Below, piece by piece: positions 1 to 6,460 of a DNA stretch of 6,712 nucleotides; position 1 is the first letter of the stretch; each line of letters opens with the position of its first letter. The stretch spans positions 1 through 6,712 of the forward strand of contig DYNR01000131.1 of NCBI GenBank assembly GCA_020720945.1, written 5' to 3'. The notes below the pieces were generated by a model, which ran no database searches, was not told the DNA's origin, and was given only the letters and a program-made list of their open reading frames with translations. Origin of the DNA: Chthoniobacter flavus (lineage in GTDB: Bacteria; Verrucomicrobiota; Verrucomicrobiia; Chthoniobacterales; DYNR01). The position numbers and the translations under genes were made by a program.

Positions 1-223
1 ATCTTCTTTGCATTTATCTCACGGATTCAGGCAAGAAAGAACCATAGCAAAAACTCCACAATTATCTTTAATAGCTCTGATAATCACCGGGTTATGCAAA
101 ACTTCAGCCTTTTTCTCCAAACCGTTTTGTTGGAACCTTGGGCAGGTGCAAACCAAAAAACGCACTCCGAGAAGTTGGCTACCACCCCGATTTCCTCACC
201 CGTAAATCCACCCAACTACCCGC
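1..223. other. Stretch downstream of trmB without a supported gene
   Basis: This end of the window looks more AT-rich than the genes. Two + strand frames are open from the edge (one to 205, one to 582, the latter running antisense through trmB). On the minus strand a 48-codon frame from a GTG at 165 to a TGA at 19 is also open. None has a ribosome binding site or a recognisable family. A possible weak terminator for the cluster is a four-pair hairpin at 164-175 followed on the minus strand by six T (155-160), but it is too short to rely on. Confidence 0.4.
10..31 (+). repeat. Left copy of a 22-base imperfect inverted repeat
   Basis: Read on the minus strand, this segment matches the + strand at 6660-6681 at 20 of 22 positions, sharing the cores CCTGAATC and GTGAGATAA. 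It lies in the gene-poor left end. Read on the + strand in the frame beginning at position 3, it encodes Y-L-T-D-S-G, the same six residues encoded by the right copy inside the PQQ-like gene. The frame then stops at 45-47. No target-site duplication or transposase is seen. Confidence 0.5.
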
Positions 224-790
224 CTATCGCTTTTCCAAAATCCAACCGTAAGAAGCAATTCCCTGCGACTCAAACCTTCCTTGAAATTCTGTCTTTGGCC
301 ACCCCCCAACCGGATCTTCTCCCGTCAAAACCCACCCATCCAAAAGTCCCACAAATTTCAAAGTTTCTCTCCAATAAAATTCCTGATCAGTCAAAAAACG
401 AAGCCTCCCCCCGCATTTCAATACTCGGTGAAACGCAGAAAACGAACGAGGTTGGAGCAATCGACGCGGTGCGTGCCGCCGCTTGGGCCACGGATCGGGA
501 AATAACACATGCAACCAGTCCGCACTCTCGGGCGGAACCACCTGCTCCAAAACCTCTACAATCTCACCACCAATCACTCTAGCGTTTTCCAAATTCTTAT
601 TTCGTATCTTCTTTTGCGTCCTACAAACCCGCAGCTTTTGTCTTTCAACCCCTAAAAAATTCCGCCCCGGATTCGCCTCCGCCATCTGCACCAAAAAAAC
701 TCCCCTCGCGCAACCTAAATCCAATTCGAGCCCCCCAGACGCTCCCAACCACTCCGCATCTACCGAAATAACCTCACTGCCTTCTCTCAT
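224..790 (-). CDS. trmB: tRNA (guanine-N7-)-methyltransferase TrmB
   Basis: This 188-residue protein belongs to the TrmB family, which uses S-adenosylmethionine to make 7-methylguanosine, usually at position 46 of the tRNA variable loop, in the cytoplasm. The SAM-binding motif I is seen as LELDLGCARG at residues 21-30, with the acidic end of strand 2 in FLGVE (45-49). The family signature FPDPWPKRRH lies at 97-106, a TD pair at 134-135, and the C-terminal TEFQGRF...YGWILEKR block ends the protein. It is somewhat short for the family (usually just over 200 residues), mainly at the N-terminus. Motif I is GCARG rather than the usual GCGKG type. The ATG is chosen because GGAG lies 6 bases upstream and the reading starts shortly before motif I. 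The first 17 bases overlap the end of the upstream glycosyltransferase gene, so translation is probably coupled. It is the last recognisable gene of the cluster. Confidence 0.94.
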   Translation of the reverse strand: MREGSEVISVDAEWLGASGGLELDLGCARGVFLVQMAEANPGRNFLGVERQKLRVCRTQKKIRNKNLENARVIGGEIVEVLEQVVPPESADWLHVLFPDPWPKRRHAPRRLLQPRSFSAFHRVLKCGGRLRFLTDQEFYWRETLKFVGLLDGWVLTGEDPVGGWPKTEFQGRFESQGIASYGWILEKR

Positions 791-1991
791 CCATCACTCC
801 ATATTGAAAAAATAGCCTCTCTAACTCGGCAGATGTCGCTTTGGAATCGAATCGAACGCGGGCAACCGCCGCCCCCTCCTTCCCCATCGCCTCGGCTTTC
901 GCCCGATCCTGCAACATCTCGCGCAACGCCCCCGCAAGCGCAGGCACTCCGTGCTCTTCCACCAACAAACCCGTTTTCCCCTCTTCGACCATTTCCGGAA
1001 CTCCTGCCAACCGCGTAGAAACTACCGGCAACTCCGCCGCCATCGCTTCCATGATGACCGTCGGCAAATTGTCCATTCCCCCATCGGATTCGGTGCAACA
1101 CGCCAACGCAAACACGCTCGCCTGGTGCAAAAAGTCTCGGATTTGCCCTTCGCTCTTCGGCCCCGTCACATGCACTTTTCCGCCCAACCCCAACCTCATA
1201 ATTTGCTCGCGCATCGCAGATTCTCCCGCCCCTTCCCCTATCAAATAACAGTCAAAATCCAAATCTCCCAACAATGCACACGCTTGAATCAAATCGGAAT
1301 ACCCTTTCTTTTCGATATAACGCCCAACGGAAACAATCGAAGGCCTAGACATTTTTTCTTTTTCTGCCACGGGCTTCGCAAAACTCGCCGTGTCAATCCC
1401 GTTGTAAACTCTGTGCATCTTTTCAGCGGATTCCGGAAAACGCCCACACAACTGCCGCACGCTAAAGTCGCTGACCGTCACCACAAACTTCGCTTCCCGA
1501 AACAAATCCCCCAAAAACAACCCAGGCGAATCAACAAAAAAATCGTTCGCATGCGCCGTAATGCTGTAAGGAATCCCGTAATGTCGCCAAACCCAAAATG
1601 CCGTCCTCGCCGCACGACCAGCGAAATGAATATGCAAATGGCGAACCCCCGCATCCCGCAACCGCGGTCCCAACCACGCCGCTTCTGCCGCCCGCCGCCT
1701 CCCTCCTTCCACTCCCCACGCAGAAAATATCTCTTTCTTGATCTTCCTAGAACGAAAGGAAAACGGTGTCCACCACTTCTTTGCCCACGCTTCTACATCG
1801 GGCAGCGTCTGGGTCCGGGCATACAGTCCTTCCTCAAAATGCTTGGTTTTTTCTCCCGCAACAGAAGTCAAAGAATAAACGGGAAACTCGTAGCCCATCT
1901 GGAGCCACCGGGCAACCTCGCGAGCACAAAAAGTCTGCGTAAAACTAGGAAACCGCTCAAAAAGATACGCGTAACCAGACGGGGATTTCAC
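774..1991 (-). CDS. Family 4 glycosyltransferase (GT-B fold)
   Basis: A 405-residue retaining-type glycosyltransferase of the GT4 class, resembling the WcaL-like enzymes of exopolysaccharide synthesis; donor and acceptor sugars cannot be told from sequence. The N-terminal acceptor domain contains HLHIHFAGRAA (118-128) and PYSITAHANDFF (141-152), typical of this subgroup, then VTVSDFSVRQL (171-181) and VYNGID (195-200). The C-terminal nucleotide-sugar domain starts at SVGRYIEKKGYSDLI (221-235) and carries DNLPTVIMEAMA (307-318), a D-x7-E version of the E-x7-E motif, followed by LPVVSTRLAGVPEMV (321-335) and GKTGLLV. No signal peptide or membrane span is evident, so it is probably cytosolic or peripheral to the membrane. 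The start is GTG, and its GTGA overlaps the clpX stop by four bases with no clear Shine-Dalgarno, implying re-initiation after clpX. No other polysaccharide genes are visible nearby, which makes its place behind clpX odd. Confidence 0.93.
   Translation of the reverse strand: MKSPSGYAYLFERFPSFTQTFCAREVARWLQMGYEFPVYSLTSVAGEKTKHFEEGLYARTQTLPDVEAWAKKWWTPFSFRSRKIKKEIFSAWGVEGGRRRAAEAAWLGPRLRDAGVRHLHIHFAGRAARTAFWVWRHYGIPYSITAHANDFFVDSPGLFLGDLFREAKFVVTVSDFSVRQLCGRFPESAEKMHRVYNGIDTASFAKPVAEKEKMSRPSIVSVGRYIEKKGYSDLIQACALLGDLDFDCYLIGEGAGESAMREQIMRLGLGGKVHVTGPKSEGQIRDFLHQASVFALACCTESDGGMDNLPTVIMEAMAAELPVVSTRLAGVPEMVEEGKTGLLVEEHGVPALAGALREMLQDRAKAEAMGKEGAAVARVRFDSKATSAELERLFFQYGVMDERRQ
797..800 (-). promoter_or_regulatory. 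Ribosome binding site of trmB inside the glycosyltransferase gene
   Basis: GGAG is placed six bases before the trmB ATG at 790 and lies within the last codons of the upstream gene. It supports the overlapping start and translational coupling. Confidence 0.7.
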
Positions 1992-3265
1992 GCCACTTTT
2001 TTATCCGCCCGCCGTTTGACCACCGGCGTTTTCTTCCCTTCCACCACGGCCCGGTTGATCGTCACGCTCTCAATGTCCTTCCGACCCGGAATGTCATACA
2101 TCACATCCAGCATGATTTTTTCCAACAAGGAACGCAACGCCCTAGCTCCAGTCCCTTTGCGAACCGCCTCTTCGGCCAATGCTTTCAGTGCATCTTTGCC
2201 AAAAAATAACTGCACTCCTTCCAAAGAGAGCAACTTCCCATATTGCTTGGTCAACGCATTCTTGGGTTCAGTCAAAATGGTCACCAACTCCTCTTCGGTC
2301 AACTCGGCCAAAGATGCGATCACTGGCAACCTCCCGATAAACTCGGGAATCAGCCCAAACGAAAGCAAATCCTCGGGCTCAACATTCGCCATGGCTTCTG
2401 CTACGGCTTTTTCGTGCCCCATCACCGCATCTCGGGCATGAAAGCCCATCGCCTTCGCACTAGTCCGTCTGCCCACAATCTTATCCAACCCGACAAACGC
2501 CCCACCACAAATAAACAAAATTTTAGATGTATCAACGCGGATGTATTCCTGCTGCGGGTGCTTGCGCCCCCCTTGCGGCGGAACACTGCAAATCGTCCCC
2601 TCTAAAATTTTTAACAAAGCCTGCTGGACTCCTTCGCCAGAGACATCGCGAGTGATGCTCACATTCTCCGTTTTGCGCCCAATTTTGTCGATTTCATCGA
2701 TATAGACAATCCCCGTCTCCGCCTTCTTGACATCGAAATCGGCGGCTTGCAACAACCGGAGAATGATATTTTCGACATCTTCGCCCACATATCCCGCTTC
2801 CGTGATCGTCGTAGCATCGGCTATCGTGAAAGGAACATCGAGCACCCGCGCCAAGGTCTTTGCCAACAAGGTCTTGCCCGAACCTGTCGGCCCGATCAAA
2901 AGGATGTTGCTTTTCTCAATTTCCACATCCGCAAACAAATCGGAGGGTTTGATTCCACCGGATTCGCTCGGCGGACTCTGCGTAAGCCGTTTGAAATGGT
3001 TGTGAACAGCAACGGAAAGAGTTTTTTTTGCCAAAGTTTGCCCCACGACAAAATCATCGAGCGTTTTGCAAATATCGGCAGGCTTGGGAACCCGCAACTT
3101 CTTTTTAGGTCCGCTACTTTGCTCGCCTAGCTCTTTTGACAAAACTCCGGTACAAATTGCAACGCAACTATCGCAAATATACACGCCGGGCCCTGCGATC
3201 AGCTTGCGAACCTCGTTTTGCCCTTTCCCGCAAAACGAACACTTGTTTAATGGATTCCGTGCCAA
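1988..3265 (-). CDS. clpX: ATP-dependent Clp protease ATP-binding subunit ClpX
   Basis: A full-length 425-residue ClpX, the hexameric AAA+ unfoldase that recognises tagged proteins and feeds them into ClpP. The N-terminal zinc-binding domain has C9-x2-C12 and C31-x2-C34. The ATPase shows Walker A GPTGSGKT (125-132), the pore loop GYVG (158-161), Walker B IVYIDEIDK (186-194, with D190 and E191), the RKH pore loop (234-236), the arginine finger in FIGRLP (R312) and sensor 2 GAR (R375). The ClpP-docking loop, usually IGF or LGF, reads MGF at 273-275. The start is TTG: translation from it gives the expected N-terminus leading straight into the zinc domain, and a GGAGG lies 8 bases upstream. It follows clpP after 52 bases and its TGA overlaps the next gene's GTG. 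The C-terminus (KKTPVVKRRADKKVA) is lysine-rich. Identity is certain; only the rare start codon is an inference. Confidence 0.99.
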   Translation of the reverse strand: MARNPLNKCSFCGKGQNEVRKLIAGPGVYICDSCVAICTGVLSKELGEQSSGPKKKLRVPKPADICKTLDDFVVGQTLAKKTLSVAVHNHFKRLTQSPPSESGGIKPSDLFADVEIEKSNILLIGPTGSGKTLLAKTLARVLDVPFTIADATTITEAGYVGEDVENIILRLLQAADFDVKKAETGIVYIDEIDKIGRKTENVSITRDVSGEGVQQALLKILEGTICSVPPQGGRKHPQQEYIRVDTSKILFICGGAFVGLDKIVGRRTSAKAMGFHARDAVMGHEKAVAEAMANVEPEDLLSFGLIPEFIGRLPVIASLAELTEEELVTILTEPKNALTKQYGKLLSLEGVQLFFGKDALKALAEEAVRKGTGARALRSLLEKIMLDVMYDIPGRKDIESVTINRAVVEGKKTPVVKRRADKKVA

Positions 3266-3273
3266 AATTCTTT

Positions 3274-3278
3274 CCTCC
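3274..3278 (-). promoter_or_regulatory. Ribosome binding site deciding the TTG start of clpX
   Basis: GGAGG is read on the minus strand eight bases before a TTG. No ATG or GTG fits the expected ClpX N-terminus, and the first zinc cysteine comes at residue 9 from this TTG, as expected. A strong site probably compensates for the rare start codon. CCGAT just after the clpP stop can pair with ATCGG that abuts the site, but only over five bases with a long loop, so control by that hairpin is not claimed. Confidence 0.85.
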
Positions 3279-3317
3279 GATGATTGCTTCTCTTGTCGCC
3301 TTTAACGAAAATCGGCA

Positions 3318-4034
3318 TCAGCCTTCCTTCGTCTCCCCATCCCCATCCCCATCCCCATCGCCTTCGGCTTTCTTTTCTCCTGCCGCAGTCTCTTCCGACT
3401 TTTTCTCCTCTTTCCGCGGTTTCACCACCTCGTCAACCAACCCATACGCACACGCCTCATCGGCGGTCATGTAGTTGTCGCGGTCGGCATCTTTTTCAAC
3501 CTGCTCGACGGGTTTGCCAGTGTGCATCGCCAAAATCCCGTTGAGGCGCTTCTTGAGCTTGAACATGAACTCGACTTGCCGCTCGACATCGCTGGCAGGC
3601 CCATGCGCCCCTCCGCTGACCTGATGAATCATGATGTCGGAATTAGGCAACGCATACCGTTTGCCTTTCGTTCCGGCACAAAGCAACACCGCTCCCATGC
3701 TCGCCGCCAACCCGAGGCAGTAAGTGGTCACATCGCAAGTCACAAATTGCATGGTATCGTAAATCGCCAAACCTGCTGTCACAGAGCCCCCAGGAGAGTT
3801 GATGTAAAGATGGATATCTTTCTTGGGGTCATCCATCTGCAAAAACAACATCTGGGCAATGACCAAATTTGCGACATGGTCATCCACCGCAGTGCCTAAG
3901 AATATAATCCGGTCTTTCAGCAAACGGGAATAAATGTCGAAACTGCGTTCCCCACGCGAAGTCTGCTCGATGACCATCGGGACGAGCATCGAAGATTGTG
4001 GGGAATGGGACGAGTTGTTTTCGGTGAAATTCAT
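3318..4034 (-). CDS. clpP: ATP-dependent Clp protease proteolytic subunit ClpP
   Basis: A 238-residue ClpP, the serine protease that forms two stacked heptameric rings and degrades substrates delivered by ClpX. The catalytic triad is visible with family spacing: S112 in GLAASMGA, H137 in IMIHQ and D186 in DRDN. The oxyanion-strand region SPGGSV is at 80-85. Residues 16-40 (MLVPMVIEQTSRGERSFDIY onward) match the start of the mature E. coli enzyme, so residues 1-15 are probably a self-cleaved propeptide. This supports the ATG chosen, although its Shine-Dalgarno is weak and purine-rich only. The protein is longer than the usual 190-210 residues because of a charged tail from about residue 206, lysine and glutamate rich and ending in four Gly-Asp pairs encoded by a hexanucleotide repeat. 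It sits between tig (61 bases upstream) and clpX (52 bases downstream), the standard order. Confidence 0.98.
   Translation of the reverse strand: MNFTENNSSHSPQSSMLVPMVIEQTSRGERSFDIYSRLLKDRIIFLGTAVDDHVANLVIAQMLFLQMDDPKKDIHLYINSPGGSVTAGLAIYDTMQFVTCDVTTYCLGLAASMGAVLLCAGTKGKRYALPNSDIMIHQVSGGAHGPASDVERQVEFMFKLKKRLNGILAMHTGKPVEQVEKDADRDNYMTADEACAYGLVDEVVKPRKEEKKSEETAAGEKKAEGDGDGDGDGETKEG
3335..3358 (-). repeat. Hexanucleotide tandem repeat in the clpP tail
   Basis: Four perfect head-to-tail copies of CCCCAT on the + strand (ATGGGG on the coding strand) encode alternating Gly and Asp at the end of ClpP (residues 226-233 region). Because the unit is six bases, gain or loss of a copy would change the tail by one Gly-Asp pair without shifting the frame. 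The repeat is directly visible; length variation between strains is only an inference. Confidence 0.9.
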
Positions 4035-4095
4035 TGTCTTTTCTTTTTTGGGCTGTCTCTTGACTATTGCTTCGCTCTCTTGCTACCGTTTTCCG

Positions 4096-5418
4096 TCAAG
4101 CTTCTGTCTTTTGTGGGGGCACAAGTTTCACCTTGTCCACCAGCAAACTGACGGTCTTGCGAAACAAGACGCCGTCGCGCACGGTCTTGATCGCCTTATT
4201 TTTGCGGATTTCATCGGCGAATTTCTGCGGATCCATCTGCCGGCTCATGGCTTGGATATAAATCTCTTCCAGCAAATCTTTCTCCTCAACCTTCACCCCT
4301 TCTTTTTGGCCGATTGCCATCAGCAAAAACCGCAAACGAACCGACTGGTCGGCGTTGCTGTAAGCCGCTTGCCGGATATTTCCCTCATTTTGGGTAATGA
4401 GTGACTCGCTAACCCCTCTGCCCAAATTTTCTTGGACGATTTTCTGCAAATTCTGATTCGCCTCCCCCTCCACATAACCTTCGGGAACTTCAAAACTCGT
4501 AGAATCGAGCAAATGCTTGCACATGGTCTCAAACTTCAAATTTGCCACCCTCTCCTCCAGTCCCTTCTCGAGGTTTCCCTTAACCATCTCGCGAAACTCC
4601 GCCAACGACTTGCCTTCGGCAAACTTCCCTACCAACTCGTCATCCCACTCGGGCAAAACCTTCTGGTTGTTCCCAATCACTTCAACCTCGTATTCCAACT
4701 TCTTGCCCGCCAACTCGTTAATGGGAAAATCCTCGGGCGTAACAATCGGAAACTCTTTCTTTGCGCCAACCTCTAGCCCTACCAACTCCGCACAAAAACC
4801 GGGCAACAACGACGCCTCCATCAACGCGAGCCAAAAATTGGTCTTGCCTGACAAAACGGGAGGAGCCGATGGGAACGCCTCTTTCAACGGGACTCCGTCA
4901 AGCTTTGCCGAATAGGTCACGACGGAAAAATCCCCCATCGCCAGAGCCCGCCCTTCAACGGGTTCGTAAGTCGCATACCCCTTGCGTAGCTCGTCCAAAC
5001 TCATCTGCAAATGCTCGTCCGTAACCACGATGTCATCCATCGGCACCTCAACATTTTCGTAGTCGGGCAAATCGATCTTGGGCGCAACCAACAGGTGAGC
5101 AACAAACTTGAGCACTCGGTCTTTGCCCAACTCCGGCTCCTCCACTTCGCTCACCTCGAGGACATCCAAAGCCTTTTCTTTAATCACTTCACCCAGCGTC
5201 TCATCGATCACATGACCGATAACCTGCCCCCGAATTTCATCGGCGTATTTGGACTCAAACAAACTCGCAGGTGCCTTGCCCGGACGGAACCCCGGCATCT
5301 TTGCGGAACTCACAAACTGGCTCAAAACTTTTTTCCATTCGGCGTTGACCTTTTCGGCAGGAACTTCCACTCGCAACACCACTTGGCACTTATCGGATTC
5401 TTCTGTTACAACATTCAT
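4096..5418 (-). CDS. tig: Trigger factor (ribosome-associated chaperone)
   Basis: A 440-residue trigger factor, which binds near the ribosomal exit tunnel and shields nascent chains. The ribosome-docking signature is seen as MPGFRPGKAP at 41-50 within the N-terminal domain. A divergent FKBP-type prolyl isomerase domain spans about 155-247: LLPGF (204-208) and VTPEDFPINELAGKKLEYEV (226-245) are recognisable, but the usual double glycine after the DG turn is lost and other loops differ. The remaining residues form the helical C-terminal chaperone domain. The ATG at 5418 is chosen because it gives the usual trigger-factor N-terminus (MNVVTEESDKCQVVLRVEVP). The frame stays open to 5613, but that 65-residue extension overlaps the methyltransferase gene and has no family counterpart. 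No Shine-Dalgarno precedes the ATG. It is the first gene of the tig-clpP-clpX cluster. Confidence 0.96.
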   Translation of the reverse strand: MNVVTEESDKCQVVLRVEVPAEKVNAEWKKVLSQFVSSAKMPGFRPGKAPASLFESKYADEIRGQVIGHVIDETLGEVIKEKALDVLEVSEVEEPELGKDRVLKFVAHLLVAPKIDLPDYENVEVPMDDIVVTDEHLQMSLDELRKGYATYEPVEGRALAMGDFSVVTYSAKLDGVPLKEAFPSAPPVLSGKTNFWLALMEASLLPGFCAELVGLEVGAKKEFPIVTPEDFPINELAGKKLEYEVEVIGNNQKVLPEWDDELVGKFAEGKSLAEFREMVKGNLEKGLEERVANLKFETMCKHLLDSTSFEVPEGYVEGEANQNLQKIVQENLGRGVSESLITQNEGNIRQAAYSNADQSVRLRFLLMAIGQKEGVKVEEKDLLEEIYIQAMSRQMDPQKFADEIRKNKAIKTVRDGVLFRKTVSLLVDKVKLVPPQKTEA

Positions 5419-5545
5419 AAATTCGGAACGCGATAGATAAACACACTCCAGCCCAGCAAACAACCCGTTATTTTGTTTTTCGCGTTTTTTTTCGCAAGCC
5501 CCAATCCCACCGCATCCACCCCTCCCGATGGAAACTCCCGCCCGC
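5419..5545 (-). promoter_or_regulatory. Intergenic leader of the tig-clpP-clpX cluster; weak promoter candidate
   Basis: The 127 bases between the methyltransferase stop and the tig start are the longest gap between genes here and the likeliest site of the cluster promoter. A sigma-70-like pair can be proposed: TTGTTT at 5458-5463 and TTATCT at 5435-5440 with 17 bases between. The -10 match is poor. If right, transcription would begin roughly 10 bases before the tig ATG, which would agree with the absence of a Shine-Dalgarno. An A-rich run lies upstream at about 5471-5493. No convincing terminator hairpin for the methyltransferase gene was seen. Confidence 0.25.
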
Positions 5546-6358
5546 TCAAGATTTTCCACCCTTCGCCGCCCGAAAATAGGTCTCCCCGGGCCAAGAAGGA
5601 AAAAGATGCGCAAACACGAGATTGGCTTTCAACCACCACGCATGGTTCTCCAAGAAAAAACCGCTCCACCGGACCAAAAACGCCCCCGTGGTTTCCTTAG
5701 ACTCCAACCCGCTCCCATCCAACATCTTACAAACTCTAGCTTCAGAAAATTTGCACCAGTGACCACCGGGCAAATACTTCTTGCGCAACCGGATTTCTCT
5801 CCTCTTGGCAAGCGGTTCCGGAGCGGACGGCACGCCACCTAGCAAAAGCGTCCCGGCATCAAAAGTCCCCACCAAACGGCGGACGGATGCCTCGGGATCT
5901 TTCAAATGCTCCAACACATGGAGCAACAACACCAAATCGTAACCGGAAAACTGCTTTGCAAACTCCCCATCGGCATTGAAATCTTCGATCTGGTCATACC
6001 CCGCCGCCTTCAATGCCTCGTGCTTGAGCGCCACATCGTATCCGTGCCACGAAGAATACAAATCGCCTCCTCCCCCGGCATTCTTCTCCATGAAATCAAC
6101 AAACTTTTTCATCTGCCCAGAACCCACCCCAATTTCACAAACCCGCAACGGTCGCCCCAGTTCCTCTCTTTTCTCCTTCATCCACGCATAGGGGATCAAA
6201 TACCGGGACATCCTCGTCGGATAGCGCGTCGCCGCCTGCTTCTTGGAAAGCCCCGCCGCCCTCCCCGCATTTTCTCCGAGCGGTAACTTGAGCAAAGGAG
6301 CCTGCACCGACGAAGCGAATGCCAAGGCTCTTGCGAATGCTGTTTGATTGGATTCCAT
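5546..6358 (-). CDS. Class I SAM-dependent methyltransferase, substrate unknown
   Basis: A 270-residue protein with a Rossmann-type methyltransferase core of the Methyltransf_11/23 kind. Motif I is RVCEIGVGSGQMKKF (72-86), an acidic residue for the SAM ribose is likely D108 in HGYDVA, and the post-I/motif IV region reads DLVLLLHVLEHLKDP (141-155), the usual H-x-L-E-H form of small-molecule and lipid methyltransferases. About 65 residues precede the core, with PTRMSRYLIPYAWM at 47-60. The C-terminal part after 190 (YLPGGHWCKFSEA, then FLVRWSGFFLENHAWWLKA) is aromatic-rich and could form the substrate lid or touch a membrane; it is not long enough for a clear transmembrane span. The ATG is strongly supported by AGGAGG five bases upstream. 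It lies 102 bases after the partial gene and 127 bases before tig. The substrate cannot be named; surface glycan, lipid or quinone-like targets are all possible. Confidence 0.88.
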   Translation of the reverse strand: MESNQTAFARALAFASSVQAPLLKLPLGENAGRAAGLSKKQAATRYPTRMSRYLIPYAWMKEKREELGRPLRVCEIGVGSGQMKKFVDFMEKNAGGGGDLYSSWHGYDVALKHEALKAAGYDQIEDFNADGEFAKQFSGYDLVLLLHVLEHLKDPEASVRRLVGTFDAGTLLLGGVPSAPEPLAKRREIRLRKKYLPGGHWCKFSEARVCKMLDGSGLESKETTGAFLVRWSGFFLENHAWWLKANLVFAHLFPSWPGETYFRAAKGGKS

Positions 6359-6363
6359 ATCTG

Positions 6364-6369
6364 CCTCCT
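6364..6369 (-). promoter_or_regulatory. Ribosome binding site of the methyltransferase gene
   Basis: A perfect AGGAGG lies five bases before the ATG at 6358 and fixes that start. It is the strongest Shine-Dalgarno in the window. Confidence 0.88.
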
Positions 6370-6460
6370 AAAAAATCAGCATTCTCCCCCCAAAGCAAGC
6401 GCAACCAGCCAAACAAAAACTTTTTCTCCCGCCATCGCCCAAACCCGGCATCCGCCTGCG

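Noticed and set aside
155..175. Rho-independent terminator after trmB
   Set aside because: The stem has only four pairs including a G-T pair, and the T run is separated from it, so the structure is too weak to call.
951..2441. A 496-codon open frame on the + strand opposite the glycosyltransferase and clpX genes
   Set aside because: It is antisense to two certain genes, its translation is rich in Arg, Pro, His and Ser as expected from complementing biased codons, and it shows no family motif.
3266..3317. A regulatory hairpin hiding the clpX ribosome binding site
   Set aside because: Only five bases pair (CCGAT with ATCGG) across a loop of about 30 bases; this is expected by chance.
3335..3358. 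Direct repeats as a CRISPR array
   Set aside because: The units are six bases with no spacers and lie in frame within clpP, so this is a coding microsatellite.
5419..5613. A 65-residue N-terminal extension of trigger factor
   Set aside because: It would overlap the methyltransferase C-terminus by 68 bases, has no counterpart in the family, and the ATG at 5418 already gives the expected N-terminus.
6359..6460. A promoter for the methyltransferase gene in the 102-base gap
   Set aside because: Several TTG-containing hexamers occur, but none is paired with a reasonable -10 box at proper spacing; apart from the ribosome binding site nothing can be supported.
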